33,079 nt of DNA from Acetatifactor muris. GTDB taxonomy: Bacteria; Bacillota; Clostridia; Lachnospirales; Lachnospiraceae. A program made the position numbers and the translations under genes. The notes under the pieces are model-generated. The model saw only the letters and a list, made by a program, of their open reading frames with translations. It was not told the DNA's origin and searched no databases. The stretch spans positions 1 through 33,079 of the forward strand of contig JAMPFR010000036.1 of the NCBI GenBank assembly GCA_023664365.1. Reading direction: 5' to 3'. Shown here piece by piece: positions 1-7,698 of this stretch. The stretch's first letter is position 1; every line of letters begins with the position of its first letter.

Positions 1-7
1 TATATTC

Positions 8-35
8 AGTATACCACATTTTAAAAATATATCAA
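8..35 (-). promoter_or_regulatory. Candidate promoter reading out of the left edge
   Basis: On the minus strand TTGATA (30-35) is followed after 16 bases by TATACT (8-13), with TGG directly before the -10, as in an extended -10 element. It overlaps the end of the antitoxin remnant and would drive whatever lies to the left of the window. Sequence match only. Confidence 0.4.
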
Positions 36-161
36 CAAACTTAGGAAAGAACCAAGATATTTGATATTCCCACGGGAAAAACCTGCTGCAACCACCATTG
101 CAGTAGTAACTGTTCCATTATTCTTTTTTGCCATTTTAATAATTTCTTCAGTTACTCCCAC
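21..161 (-). pseudogene. Truncated AbiEi-like antitoxin N-terminal domain (46 codons)
   Basis: A short reading frame starts at a GTG (159-161) preceded by AGGGGA six bases upstream and ends at TAA (21-23). Its product has a basic helix, then NNGTVTTAMVVAAGFSRGNI and KYL. This pattern (helix, 'G.(I/V)TT', 'aG.SRg.(I/L)KyL') resembles the winged-helix start of AbiEi-type IV antitoxins. After KYL the similarity stops, where the family would continue with a wing and a long C-terminal domain, so this looks like a truncated or frameshifted remnant. I could not find the continuation in another frame, and no toxin (AbiEii nucleotidyltransferase) is visible. A consensus promoter and inverted repeat upstream argue that it is or was expressed. 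The family call is from pattern memory only; it could also be a small orphan DNA-binding peptide. Confidence 0.5.
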
Positions 162-178
162 AATAATCCCCTACTTTC

Positions 179-229
179 TATTGACTTTCGTGCTTATCAT
201 TATACAATTACAAGGCATAAAAGTCAATA
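179..229. promoter_or_regulatory. 10-bp inverted repeat flanking the remnant's -10 (candidate operator)
   Basis: TATTGACTTT (179-188) and its exact complement AAAGTCAATA (220-229) bracket the -10 element; the right arm covers the -35 hexamer. AbiEi antitoxins are known to autorepress by binding inverted repeats in their promoter, so this arrangement fits an autoregulatory operator. The repeat is directly visible; its function is inferred. Confidence 0.5.
199..227 (-). promoter_or_regulatory. Consensus promoter of the antitoxin remnant
   Basis: On the minus strand TTGACT (222-227), a 17-base spacer and TATAAT (199-204) form a near-perfect housekeeping promoter. The expected start near base 192 leaves a leader of about 30 bases containing the AGGGGA site for the GTG at 161. 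Confidence 0.65.
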
Positions 230-345
230 TACATGCATCTTCTTAGTCAAATTGGCTTTCATTTACATTTTATTAAGTATAACAGAGATTGCACTCTTAC
301 ACCACTATGTTTTCTACTATATTATCAATAAACGGCAAAATCTGC

Positions 346-385
346 ATACTTTTTGGCAAAGGTCCGAGGTTTCGCCAAAAAGTAT
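346..385. repeat. 12-bp perfect inverted repeat, 16-nt loop
   Basis: ATACTTTTTGGC (346-357) pairs exactly with GCCAAAAAGTAT (374-385). It lies in the gene-free stretch between the antitoxin remnant and ppdK. A run of T on both sides allows a terminator-like hairpin, but no adjacent gene obviously needs it. It may be the end of a repeated extragenic element. Confidence 0.6.
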
Positions 386-429
386 CCCTCAATCCCCAAT
401 CGCCATGTTATCAGCGGTATCCCAAACGC

Positions 430-465
430 AAAAAAAAGGAGCCCACCAGCTATCCCGGCGAACCC
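430..465 (-). terminator. Intrinsic terminator, minus strand, downstream of ppdK
   Basis: Read on the minus strand, a 9-bp stem including G-U pairs (457-465 with 439-447, 9-nt loop) is followed by C and then eight T (430-437). It lies about 210 bases after the ppdK stop, so ppdK would have a long structured 3' untranslated region, or a separate small RNA ends here. Confidence 0.6.
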
Positions 466-569
466 CTCCCAAGACTGAAAAGCCTTGATTTCAAGCCATT
501 TCTATACACTTTCGCCAAATCGTACCACTACTCCGCCATGCCACCCTCCATTCCGCTTCGCTTCATGTC

Positions 570-642
570 GGATGCGGGCTTCGCCCTATGCATCCATCAG
601 GATAAATGCTCTGGTGAGCAAGCTCCCCGCCGCCTTTATCCT
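570..642. repeat. Tandem hairpins between ppdK stop and its terminator
   Basis: Two strong hairpins are visible. The first is GGATGC-GGGC (570-579) pairing with GCCC...GCATCC (583-595), with a 3-nt loop and one 3-nt bulge. The second has AGGATAAA (599-606) pairing with TTTATCCT (635-642) and encloses a small GAGC/GCTC hairpin. Together with the terminator at 430-465 they fill the stretch 430-672, where I see no convincing protein gene on either strand. The region could be a structured RNA or a copy of a repeated extragenic element. Confidence 0.5.
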
Positions 643-672
643 TCTGTCTGCGCATGGCTCATTGCCATCGCA

Positions 673-3303
673 TCAATTATTGATAGCCGCCTGTGCCGCT
701 GCCAGTCTTGCGATAGGCACACGGAAAGGAGAGCATGAAACGTAGTCCAGTCCAATCTTGTGGCAGAACTCTACGGAAGAAGGATCTCCGCCATGCTCGC
801 CGCAGATGCCCACATGCAGTTTGGGATTTACAGGCTTGCCCAGTTTGATGGAAAGCTCCATCAGCTTGCCCACGCCAACCTGATCCAGCTTAGCGAAGGG
901 ATCGCTCTCGAAAATCTTGGTGTCATAGTAAGCGTTCAGGAACTTGCCTGCGTCGTCACGGGAGAAGCCGAAGGTCATCTGGGTCAGATCGTTGGTACCG
1001 AAGCAGAAGAAGTCAGCCTCCTTTGCAATCTCATCAGCGGTAAGCGCCGCACGGGGAATCTCAATCATGGTACCCACTTCGTACTCCATAGTCACGCCTG
1101 CAGCAGCGATTTCAGCGTCAGCAGTCTCAACAACTATCTTTTTAACTACCTTAAGCTCCTTCACCTCACAAACCAGCGGAATCATAATCTCCGGCTTGAT
1201 TGCCCAGTCGGGATGAGCCTTCTTGACATTGATTGCCGCGCGGATAACAGCTTTGGTCTGCATCTTTGCAATTTCAGGGTAGGTTACCGCAAGACGGCAT
1301 CCTCTGTGTCCCATCATGGGGTTGAACTCATGCAGGGAAGCAATAATGGTCTTGATATCCTCAACGGACTTGCCCTGTGCCTTCGCCAGCTTCTCGATGT
1401 CAGCTTCCTCGGTGGGAACAAACTCATGCAGAGGGGGATCCAGGAAACGAATGGTAACAGGACATCCCTCCAGAGCCTCATACAGCTTTTCAAAGTCGCT
1501 CTGCTGATAAGGCAGAATCTTCTCCAGAGCCGCTTCTCTCTCCTCCACGGTGTCGGAACAAATCATCTCACGGAATGCAGCGATTCTGCTTTCCTCAAAG
1601 AACATATGCTCGGTACGGCAGAGTCCGATGCCTTCAGCTCCCAACTCACGGGCCTTTCTTGCATCCGCAGGCGTATCTGCATTGGTACGCACCCTCAGCT
1701 TGCGGTACTTGTCCGCCCATGCCATAACACGGCCGAACTCGCCTGCGATGGTTGCGTCAACGGTCTTAATCTGTCCTGCGTAAATGTTACCTGTAGTGCC
1801 GTCAATGGAGATGTAATCTCCCTCGTGGAACTCCTGTCCGGCAAGAGTAAACTTCTTATTTACTTCATCCATTGCAATATCGCCGCAGCCGGATACACAG
1901 CAGGTACCCATACCACGGGCCACAACTGCCGCATGGGAGGTCATGCCGCCGCGGACGGTAAGAATGCCCTGAGATACCTTCATACCGGTGATGTCCTCGG
2001 GAGAGGTCTCCAGACGCACCAGAACCACCTTCTCGCCCTTTGCAGCCCATTCTTCCGCATCCTCTGCGGTGAACACGATCTTACCGCAGGCAGCTCCGGG
2101 AGATGCGCCAAGGCCCTTGCCCAGAGGGGAAGCCGCCTTCAGTGCAGCAGCGTCAAACTGAGGATGCAGCAGGGTGTCAAGGTTACGGGGATCAATCATG
2201 GAAACTGCCTCAGCCTCCGTCTTGTGCCCCTCGTCCACCAGATCGCAGGCAATCTTCAGAGCTGCCTGCGCAGTCCTCTTACCGTTACGGCACTGCAGCA
2301 TGTACAGCTTCTTATTCTCAACAGTGAACTCCATATCCTGCATATCATGATAATGATTCTCCAGAATCTCACATACCTTAATGAACTCCGCATATGCCTC
2401 CGGGAACTCCTGCTCCATCTGTGCGATAGGCATAGGAGTACGGACGCCTGCCACAACGTCCTCGCCCTGTGCGTTTACCAGGAACTCGCCCATCAGCTTC
2501 TTCTCTCCGGTAGCAGGATCGCGGGTAAATGCAACGCCGGTGCCGGACTCATTGTTCAGGTTGCCGAATACCATAGGCATTACGTTGACTGCCGTACCCC
2601 AGGAATAAGGAATATCGTTGTCCCGGCGGTAAACGTTTGCACGGGGGTTGTCCCAGGAACGGAACACAGCCTCAATAGCCAGCTTCAGCTGCTCCACGGG
2701 ATCGGAGGGGAAATCCTTGCCAAGCTGCTTCTTGTACTCTGCCTTAAACTGCTCTGCAAGAGTCTTTAAATCAGCTGCGGTCAGCTCAACGTCAAACTGA
2801 ACACCCTTCTCTTCTTTCATCTTGTCAATCAGCTGCTCAAAATATTTCTTACCGACTTCCATGACAACGTCGGAGAACATCTGGATAAAACGTCTGTAAG
2901 AATCATATACAAAACGCTCAAATGCAGGGTCAGGATTTCCCGCAATCATAGCAGCAACCACATCATCGTTCAAACCAAGGTTCAGAATGGTATCCATCAT
3001 GCCGGGCATGGAAGCGCGGGCGCCGGAACGCACGGACACAAGCAGGGGATTCTTCAGATCTCCAAACTTCTTGCCGTTAATCTTTTCCATTTCCGCCACA
3101 TATTCCATAGTCTGGCCCATGATTTCATCATTAATCTTACGGCCGTCCTCATAATACTGCGTACAAGCCTCCGTGGTAATCGTAAAGCCCTGAGGGACAG
3201 GCAGGCCGATGCTTGTCATCTCAGCCAGATTTGCGCCCTTGCCGCCGAGAAGGTTACGCATGCTCATGTCACCCTCACTGAATAAGTACACCCATTTTTT
3301 CAT
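673..3303 (-). CDS. ppdK: Pyruvate, phosphate dikinase
   Basis: Interconverts pyruvate + ATP + phosphate and phosphoenolpyruvate + AMP + pyrophosphate in the cytoplasm, serving glycolysis or gluconeogenesis in anaerobes. The 876-residue product has the family's usual length (the C. symbiosum enzyme is 874). Visible features are the N-terminal nucleotide-binding domain (GGKGANLAEM near residue 20, RSGARASMPGMMDTILNLGL near 92), the phosphohistidine domain with His457 in GGMTSHAAVVARGMG, and the C-terminal TIM barrel with Cys834 in GICGEHGG. A longer frame extends upstream, but the start at 3303 gives the conserved KWVYLFSEG beginning and has GGGAG upstream. It is apparently monocistronic, with its own promoter at 3397-3425 and a terminator at 430-465. 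Recognition is very secure. Confidence 0.97.
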   Translation of the reverse strand: MKKWVYLFSEGDMSMRNLLGGKGANLAEMTSIGLPVPQGFTITTEACTQYYEDGRKINDEIMGQTMEYVAEMEKINGKKFGDLKNPLLVSVRSGARASMPGMMDTILNLGLNDDVVAAMIAGNPDPAFERFVYDSYRRFIQMFSDVVMEVGKKYFEQLIDKMKEEKGVQFDVELTAADLKTLAEQFKAEYKKQLGKDFPSDPVEQLKLAIEAVFRSWDNPRANVYRRDNDIPYSWGTAVNVMPMVFGNLNNESGTGVAFTRDPATGEKKLMGEFLVNAQGEDVVAGVRTPMPIAQMEQEFPEAYAEFIKVCEILENHYHDMQDMEFTVENKKLYMLQCRNGKRTAQAALKIACDLVDEGHKTEAEAVSMIDPRNLDTLLHPQFDAAALKAASPLGKGLGASPGAACGKIVFTAEDAEEWAAKGEKVVLVRLETSPEDITGMKVSQGILTVRGGMTSHAAVVARGMGTCCVSGCGDIAMDEVNKKFTLAGQEFHEGDYISIDGTTGNIYAGQIKTVDATIAGEFGRVMAWADKYRKLRVRTNADTPADARKARELGAEGIGLCRTEHMFFEESRIAAFREMICSDTVEEREAALEKILPYQQSDFEKLYEALEGCPVTIRFLDPPLHEFVPTEEADIEKLAKAQGKSVEDIKTIIASLHEFNPMMGHRGCRLAVTYPEIAKMQTKAVIRAAINVKKAHPDWAIKPEIMIPLVCEVKELKVVKKIVVETADAEIAAAGVTMEYEVGTMIEIPRAALTADEIAKEADFFCFGTNDLTQMTFGFSRDDAGKFLNAYYDTKIFESDPFAKLDQVGVGKLMELSIKLGKPVNPKLHVGICGEHGGDPSSVEFCHKIGLDYVSCSPFRVPIARLAAAQAAINN

Positions 3304-3396
3304 TCTTGTGTTTCTCCCTTTCAAATTAGATTTAAACAGCCAAAAACAGTTCGGCTGTCTTATACAACCAGTCGAACTACTGCTCAGTACCAACCT

Positions 3397-3425
3397 ATTG
3401 TAACAACTTGCCAAAAGAATATCAA
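3397..3425 (-). promoter_or_regulatory. ppdK promoter
   Basis: Minus-strand TTGATA (3420-3425), 17-base spacer, TACAAT (3397-3402). The start would lie near 3390, giving a leader of about 87 bases. A small hairpin in that leader pairs CAGCC with GGCTG (about 3339-3359). Confidence 0.6.
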
Positions 3426-3488
3426 GACGAAATTGTCAAATATTTGACGCACTCTTCTTTTTTGTGCAAAACTGCAAAAGATAGGCCC

Positions 3489-4310
3489 CTACACCGGCAG
3501 GAAACTGTCAAAAATAAAAATGTCAAAATCCTTCTTTGCCGCCTCCAGCTCCTCCCGGCTCTTGATGGTCCAGGCTGCTGCGGTATTGTGATACAGCCCC
3601 CTGCAAATCCTGCGGGAAAGCACCCGGGGGTGTTTTTTATTATAGGCCACAAAATCCGGCTTAGTCAGAAAGTTAAACAAAAGATTCTGGAGCAGGAAAT
3701 AGAGAACACCCGTGTATTCCCTTTCCTTCAGAAACCCTTCCGAAAGCTGGCCCCTTGCCACCGTCTTTCTGTTTCTGCGATACCAGAACACCCCCAGAGG
3801 ATTAAAGGACTCAATGCAGTACACGCCTCTGTACTCCGACAGCAGCCTATCTCCGGCGGAACAGACGGACGTGTCCGTGGCCTCTATCTTCAGCTCCACG
3901 ATCAGAGGCACCTTCCCGTCCACCAGCTTCAGCACATCCTCAAACTTCGGGATAGTCTGGTCAGAATCACAAAGCCTGAACTGCTGCAGTTCTTCGTAAG
4001 TAAACTCGCATACCTTCCCCTCCGCTCCGCAGATCCGCTTCAGGGTATAATCATGGAATACCACAGGCACCTTATCCTTTGTCATCTGGATATCCAGCTC
4101 TATGCCAAACCCTGCCTCTACTGCCTTTGCAAAGGCCCGCATAGAATTCTCCGGCGCGTCCGTCTCATTGTCATGGAGGCCCCTGTGGGCATACAGCCAG
4201 CCTTTCAGGGGCGTCATATCCGGCTTTCCGAACATCCTGGGCATAATCAGCAACAGGTACAGTACCACCAGCGCCAGAACACAGATCAGAATAATTCCCG
4301 CTACTTTCAT
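3489..4310 (-). CDS. Membrane-anchored glycerophosphodiester phosphodiesterase family protein
   Basis: GDPD-family enzymes hydrolyse glycerophosphodiesters to glycerol-3-phosphate and an alcohol, recycling phospholipid head groups or teichoic acid units. The 273-residue product begins with a membrane segment (residues about 4-24) and then the GDPD TIM-barrel motifs: AHRGLHDNETDAPENS (catalytic His-Arg), GIELDIQMTKDKVPVVFHDY (acidic metal ligands and second His) and PLIVELK. The start at 4310 is preferred over an upstream in-frame ATG because it has AAAGGA upstream and places the membrane segment at the N-terminus. Topology suggests the catalytic domain faces outward. It sits between the MFS gene's terminator and ppdK; no clear promoter was seen. 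Substrate unknown. Confidence 0.85.
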   Translation of the reverse strand: MKVAGIILICVLALVVLYLLLIMPRMFGKPDMTPLKGWLYAHRGLHDNETDAPENSMRAFAKAVEAGFGIELDIQMTKDKVPVVFHDYTLKRICGAEGKVCEFTYEELQQFRLCDSDQTIPKFEDVLKLVDGKVPLIVELKIEATDTSVCSAGDRLLSEYRGVYCIESFNPLGVFWYRRNRKTVARGQLSEGFLKEREYTGVLYFLLQNLLFNFLTKPDFVAYNKKHPRVLSRRICRGLYHNTAAAWTIKSREELEAAKKDFDIFIFDSFLPV

Positions 4311-4333
4311 CTCAAAGCAAATCCTTTCCGGCT

Positions 4334-4361
4334 GTGTGCAATTTAGATTTTCTTTGCACAC
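4334..4361. promoter_or_regulatory. 8-bp inverted repeat upstream of the phosphodiesterase gene
   Basis: GTGTGCAA (4334-4341) and TTGCACAC (4354-4361) are exact complements with 12 bases between, so the arms are centred 20 bp (two helical turns) apart, ending 23 bases before the ATG. This fits a dimeric operator or an RNA hairpin. No regulator is known. Confidence 0.35.
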
Positions 4362-4370
4362 TTATCCGCC

Positions 4371-4403
4371 TTAAAGAAACCGGCCCCGCGCACGGGCGGA
4401 GCC
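4371..4403 (-). terminator. Intrinsic terminator after the MFS transporter gene
   Basis: Minus-strand stem GGCTCCGC/GCGGGGCC (4396-4403 with 4382-4389, one G-U pair, 6-nt loop) is followed by GGTTTCTTT. It lies 28 bases after the transporter stop codon. Confidence 0.65.
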
Positions 4404-4430
4404 AAGTCACGTCAAAACCAGTTTTTTAAA

Positions 4431-5723
4431 TCAGTCGTCCACATCAAAATTCTCCAGCACACTGGCCTTCTTCTGGGGCTTCACATCCCCGTGCCGCACC
4501 TGAGTCATGGTACAGAAGGCCAGAATTGCAAACACAAACGCATAAGGGAACAGCGTCCGGTAGGACACGTTTTCCAGCAGGAAGCCGGACAGAATGGGAG
4601 TAACCACCTGGGCCGCCATGGAAAAGGTATAATAGGTTCCCGTGTATTTGCCGATATCCCCGCCCTGGCTCATGGCAACGATCATGGGATAGGAATTCAC
4701 ATTGATAGCCGCCCAGCCTATGCCAATCAGCGCAAAGGCAATATTGATTAACGGATGATACTGATTTACAAAAATCGCCGCGCCATAGCAGGCCGCCATC
4801 ATCAGGACGCCGCCCAGAATGGTCTTTTTACGGCCGATTTTCGCAGAAATGCTGCCGATGGGAATATAGCTTATGATTGCCGCAACCGTTGCCACCATCA
4901 GGCAGTCTGCAAAGCTTCCGCCCTCCATATGCCATACCTCTTTTGTGTATCTGGAAAATGCGGTAGTTACCGCATTATATGCCATGAACCAAAAGGCGAT
5001 GGACAGCAGCATGAAGATCAGGCTGCGCATAACGTCCCCAGGCAGCTTTCCTGCTGCCTTGGGCAGCGCCCCGGTTGTCTTTGCTTCGGCGGCATCCGCT
5101 GCCCTTTCCCGGGCTTCCAATTCCGCCCGGAGCTTATTCTCACGCACGGTTATCAGCAGGACGCCCACCGCAATCACCATAACTGCCGCAATACTGATAA
5201 AGAGAGGCAGATAGTCAGGCCTGTCCCCCTTCCCCACCAACAGCTTAATCATAATCAGCGCATAGACGCCGCCCACAGCCCCCATAAGGTTGATAACGGC
5301 ATTTGCCCTGCTGCGCAGTCTGTTCGGCGTCAGGTCAGGCATCAGCGCCACCGCCGGAGAGCGGTACAGTCCCATGGAAAGCAGGGTGGCAAACAGCGCC
5401 GCCACAAACAACACAAGGCTCTGCTTTCTGTCCGCAAGGGGCAGAAGCATCATAAAAATTACCGCAAGGACGGTGCCCGCCAGGATAAAGGGCGTCCGCT
5501 TTCCCAGCCTTGTATTCACCCTGTCGGACAGGGTGCCGAACACAGGCAGCAGGAACAGGGCCAGCACATTGTCCATAGCCATGAGTACCCCCGTCACCGT
5601 CTCCCCCAGTCCGAAGGTATCCCGCATTATCAGGGGAATGATGTTGTCATACATCTGCCAGAATGCACTGATACTCAGAAAAGCAAGACCGATAAAAAAA
5701 GTTCGCTTGTAGTTTAGCTTCAT
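4431..5723 (-). CDS. MFS transporter, SLC45/GPH-like (sugar:cation symporter type)
   Basis: A 430-residue, highly hydrophobic protein with about 12 membrane segments. Its N-terminal segment IPLIMRDTFGLGETVTGVLM followed by MDNVLALFLLPVFGTLSDRV, a loop 2/3 motif with basic residues (GKRTPFIL) and a long acidic central loop (about residues 195-230) match the SLC45/GPH-like branch of the major facilitator superfamily, many members of which carry sugars or glycosides with a cation. The substrate cannot be told. It has its own strong promoter (5783-5811), divergent from the ABC-F gene, and a terminator after it, so it is probably monocistronic. Start at 5723 is supported by AGAAAGG about 13 bases upstream. 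Confidence 0.85.
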   Translation of the reverse strand: MKLNYKRTFFIGLAFLSISAFWQMYDNIIPLIMRDTFGLGETVTGVLMAMDNVLALFLLPVFGTLSDRVNTRLGKRTPFILAGTVLAVIFMMLLPLADRKQSLVLFVAALFATLLSMGLYRSPAVALMPDLTPNRLRSRANAVINLMGAVGGVYALIMIKLLVGKGDRPDYLPLFISIAAVMVIAVGVLLITVRENKLRAELEARERAADAAEAKTTGALPKAAGKLPGDVMRSLIFMLLSIAFWFMAYNAVTTAFSRYTKEVWHMEGGSFADCLMVATVAAIISYIPIGSISAKIGRKKTILGGVLMMAACYGAAIFVNQYHPLINIAFALIGIGWAAINVNSYPMIVAMSQGGDIGKYTGTYYTFSMAAQVVTPILSGFLLENVSYRTLFPYAFVFAILAFCTMTQVRHGDVKPQKKASVLENFDVDD

Positions 5724-5782
5724 AAATTATAATTTACCTTTCTTGGGGAGCAGAGTCACAAGCCCGGTTTTCCCTTGCGCTC

Positions 5783-5811
5783 ATTATATCATTGGCATAC
5801 CTGAAACTCAA
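5783..5811 (-). promoter_or_regulatory. Promoter of the MFS gene
   Basis: Minus-strand TTGAGT (5806-5811), 17-base spacer, TATAAT (5783-5788). It lies about 60 bases upstream of the start codon and is divergent from the promoter at 5824-5851, with the two -35 elements only 12 bases apart. Confidence 0.7.
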
Positions 5812-5823
5812 GCCTGATTTTGG

Positions 5824-5851
5824 TTGAAAAAATCCTGCATTCATGTATAAT
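5824..5851 (+). promoter_or_regulatory. Promoter of the ABC-F gene
   Basis: TTGAAA (5824-5829), 16-base spacer, TATAAT (5846-5851). The start near 5858 gives an unusually long leader of about 165 bases before the ATG at 6022. Confidence 0.65.
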
Positions 5852-5927
5852 GTAACTATTCGGGCTTCGCATAGACAAAAAAACAGTTTGAAGCCTTCTT
5901 TCAGGCAGACGGCATTCGCCAATCTGT

Positions 5928-5977
5928 CCAAGCCAACCATAAGTTGACTTGGCTTATGTGTCTAAAAGACACATTTT
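5928..5977 (+). promoter_or_regulatory. Two tandem hairpins in the ABC-F leader (possible attenuator)
   Basis: The first hairpin pairs CCAAG.CAAC (5928-5937) with GTTG.CTTGG (5943-5952), with one mismatch and a 5-nt loop. The second pairs ATGTGTCT (5956-5963) with AGACACAT (5967-5974) and is followed by TTT, a weak terminator-like shape. An 11-codon frame (5956-5991) starts within the second hairpin but has no ribosome binding site. Several ABC-F genes are known to be controlled by leader attenuation; here that is only a possibility. Confidence 0.35.
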
Positions 5978-6021
5978 GCGCGCGGGAATAAAATAATCAG
6001 GAAACGAGGGGTTAGAACAAT

Positions 6022-7659
6022 ATGATCAGTGCAAACAACGTGACTTACAGAGTGGGTAAGAAAGCTCTCTTTGAGGATGTGAATATCAAATTCACCGAGG
6101 GTAACTGCTATGGACTAATCGGCGCAAACGGAGCCGGGAAATCAACCTTTTTAAAGATTCTCTCAGGCAGCCTGGAGACCACAAAGGGCGACATCGTCAT
6201 CACCCCCGGCCAGCGTCTCTCCGTGCTGGAGCAGGATCATTTCAAATATGACGACTGTATTGTCATGGATACGGTTATCATGGGGAATGAGCGCCTGTAT
6301 CGGATTATGAAGGAAAAGGACGCCATTTATGCCAAGGAGGACTTCTCCGACGAAGACGGCATCCGCGCCAGCGAGCTGGAGGCGGAATTTGCCGAGATGG
6401 ACGGCTGGGAGGCGGAAAGCAACGCCGCCATGCTGCTAAACGGCTTAGGCATAGGACCGGAACATCATACCTCCAAAATGAGCGATCTGGACGGCAGCCT
6501 GAAGGTTAAGGTACTGCTTGCAAAGGCACTGTTCGGCAACCCGGACATCCTGCTTCTGGACGAGCCCACCAACCATCTGGATCTGGACGCCATTGCCTGG
6601 CTGGAGGATTTTCTGATTGACTTTGAGAATACGGTTATCGTAGTCTCCCACGACCGCTACTTTTTAAACAAGGTTTGTACTCACACTGCGGATATAGACT
6701 ACGGCAAGATCCAGCTGTACGCAGGCAACTACGATTTCTGGTACGAGTCCAGCCAGCTGCTTGTGAGACAGATGAAGGAAGCCAATAAAAAGAAGGAAGA
6801 AAAAATCAAAGAGCTGCAGGAATTCATCTCCCGCTTTTCCGCCAACGCTTCCAAGTCCAAGCAGGCCACCTCACGCAAGCGCGCCCTGGAAAAGATTGAA
6901 CTGGATGAAATCAAGCCCTCCAGCAGGAAATATCCTTACATTGATTTCCGGCCTGACCGTGAAATCGGAAACGAGGTTCTCACCGTGGAGCATCTTTCCA
7001 AGACGATAAACGGTGAAAAGGTGCTGGACGACGTTTCTTTCGTTATGGGCCATGAGGACAAGATTGCCTTTGTGGGCGGCCAGGAGCTTGCCAAAACCAC
7101 CCTGTTCCGGATTCTGATGGGTGAAACAGAGCCCGACGAGGGCAGCTATAAGTGGGGCGTCACCACCTCCCAGGCTTACTTTCCCAAGGACAGCACACGG
7201 GAGTTTGACAACGAGCTGACCATCACAGACTGGCTCACAGGCTACTCTCCCGTGAAGGACGTCACCTATGTAAGAGGATTTCTGGGCAGAATGCTGTTTG
7301 CAGGCGAAGACGGCGTCAAAAAGGTAAAGGTGCTGTCCGGCGGCGAAAAGGTGCGCTGCCTGCTCTCCAAAATGATGATCAGCGGAGCAAACTGCCTGAT
7401 TTTCGATGAGCCCACCAACCATCTGGATATGGAGTCCATCACCGCGCTGAACAACGGACTGATTAAGTTTCCCGGCGTGGCGCTGTTCTCCTGCCATGAC
7501 CATCAGTTTGTGCAGACCACGGCCAACCGTATCATCGAGATTCTGCCGGGCGGCCGGATTGTGGATAAAGTCACTACTTACGACGAATATCTGGAAAGCG
7601 ACGAAATGGCGAGAAAGAGGACCGTCTTTACTGCTCAGAAGGAAGAGGACGAGGACTGA
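6022..7659 (+). CDS. ABC-F family ATPase (YbiT/YkpA-like)
   Basis: ABC-F proteins are soluble, ribosome-associated twin ATPases that relieve stalled translation or protect from antibiotics. The 545-residue product has no membrane segments and two nucleotide-binding domains. The first has Walker A GANGAGKST (34-42) and Walker B LLLDEPTNHLD; the second has signature LSGGEKVRCLL and Walker B LIFDEPTNHLD. Between them lies a charged coiled linker (KEANKKKEEKIKELQEFISR). Two motifs are degenerate: the first signature reads SDLDGSLKV and the second Walker A reads GGQELAKTT, which may be typical of this sub-branch. GAGGGG lies about ten bases before the ATG. The PHP gene follows after 39 bases, probably in the same transcript. 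Subfamily is tentative, so no symbol is given. Confidence 0.9.
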   Translation: MISANNVTYRVGKKALFEDVNIKFTEGNCYGLIGANGAGKSTFLKILSGSLETTKGDIVITPGQRLSVLEQDHFKYDDCIVMDTVIMGNERLYRIMKEKDAIYAKEDFSDEDGIRASELEAEFAEMDGWEAESNAAMLLNGLGIGPEHHTSKMSDLDGSLKVKVLLAKALFGNPDILLLDEPTNHLDLDAIAWLEDFLIDFENTVIVVSHDRYFLNKVCTHTADIDYGKIQLYAGNYDFWYESSQLLVRQMKEANKKKEEKIKELQEFISRFSANASKSKQATSRKRALEKIELDEIKPSSRKYPYIDFRPDREIGNEVLTVEHLSKTINGEKVLDDVSFVMGHEDKIAFVGGQELAKTTLFRILMGETEPDEGSYKWGVTTSQAYFPKDSTREFDNELTITDWLTGYSPVKDVTYVRGFLGRMLFAGEDGVKKVKVLSGGEKVRCLLSKMMISGANCLIFDEPTNHLDMESITALNNGLIKFPGVALFSCHDHQFVQTTANRIIEILPGGRIVDKVTTYDEYLESDEMARKRTVFTAQKEEDED

Positions 7660-7698
7660 CACGGACGGAAAGACAGCTGCGACAGGAGTGATACCCAT

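Noticed and set aside
61-246. Hydrophobic 61-codon plus-strand frame
   Set aside because: Starts at TTG, lacks a ribosome binding site and runs antisense to the antitoxin remnant with its promoter.
760-2769. 669-codon open frame on the plus strand opposite ppdK
   Set aside because: It is the antisense shadow of a GC-rich conserved gene; its product has no recognisable motifs, whereas the minus strand encodes an unmistakable dikinase.
5734-5940. 68-codon minus-strand frame between the MFS and ABC-F genes
   Set aside because: It covers both divergent promoters and has no ribosome binding site or motif.
5956-5991. 11-codon leader peptide gene before the ABC-F gene
   Set aside because: No ribosome binding site precedes the ATG, which lies inside a hairpin stem; kept only as part of the attenuator idea.
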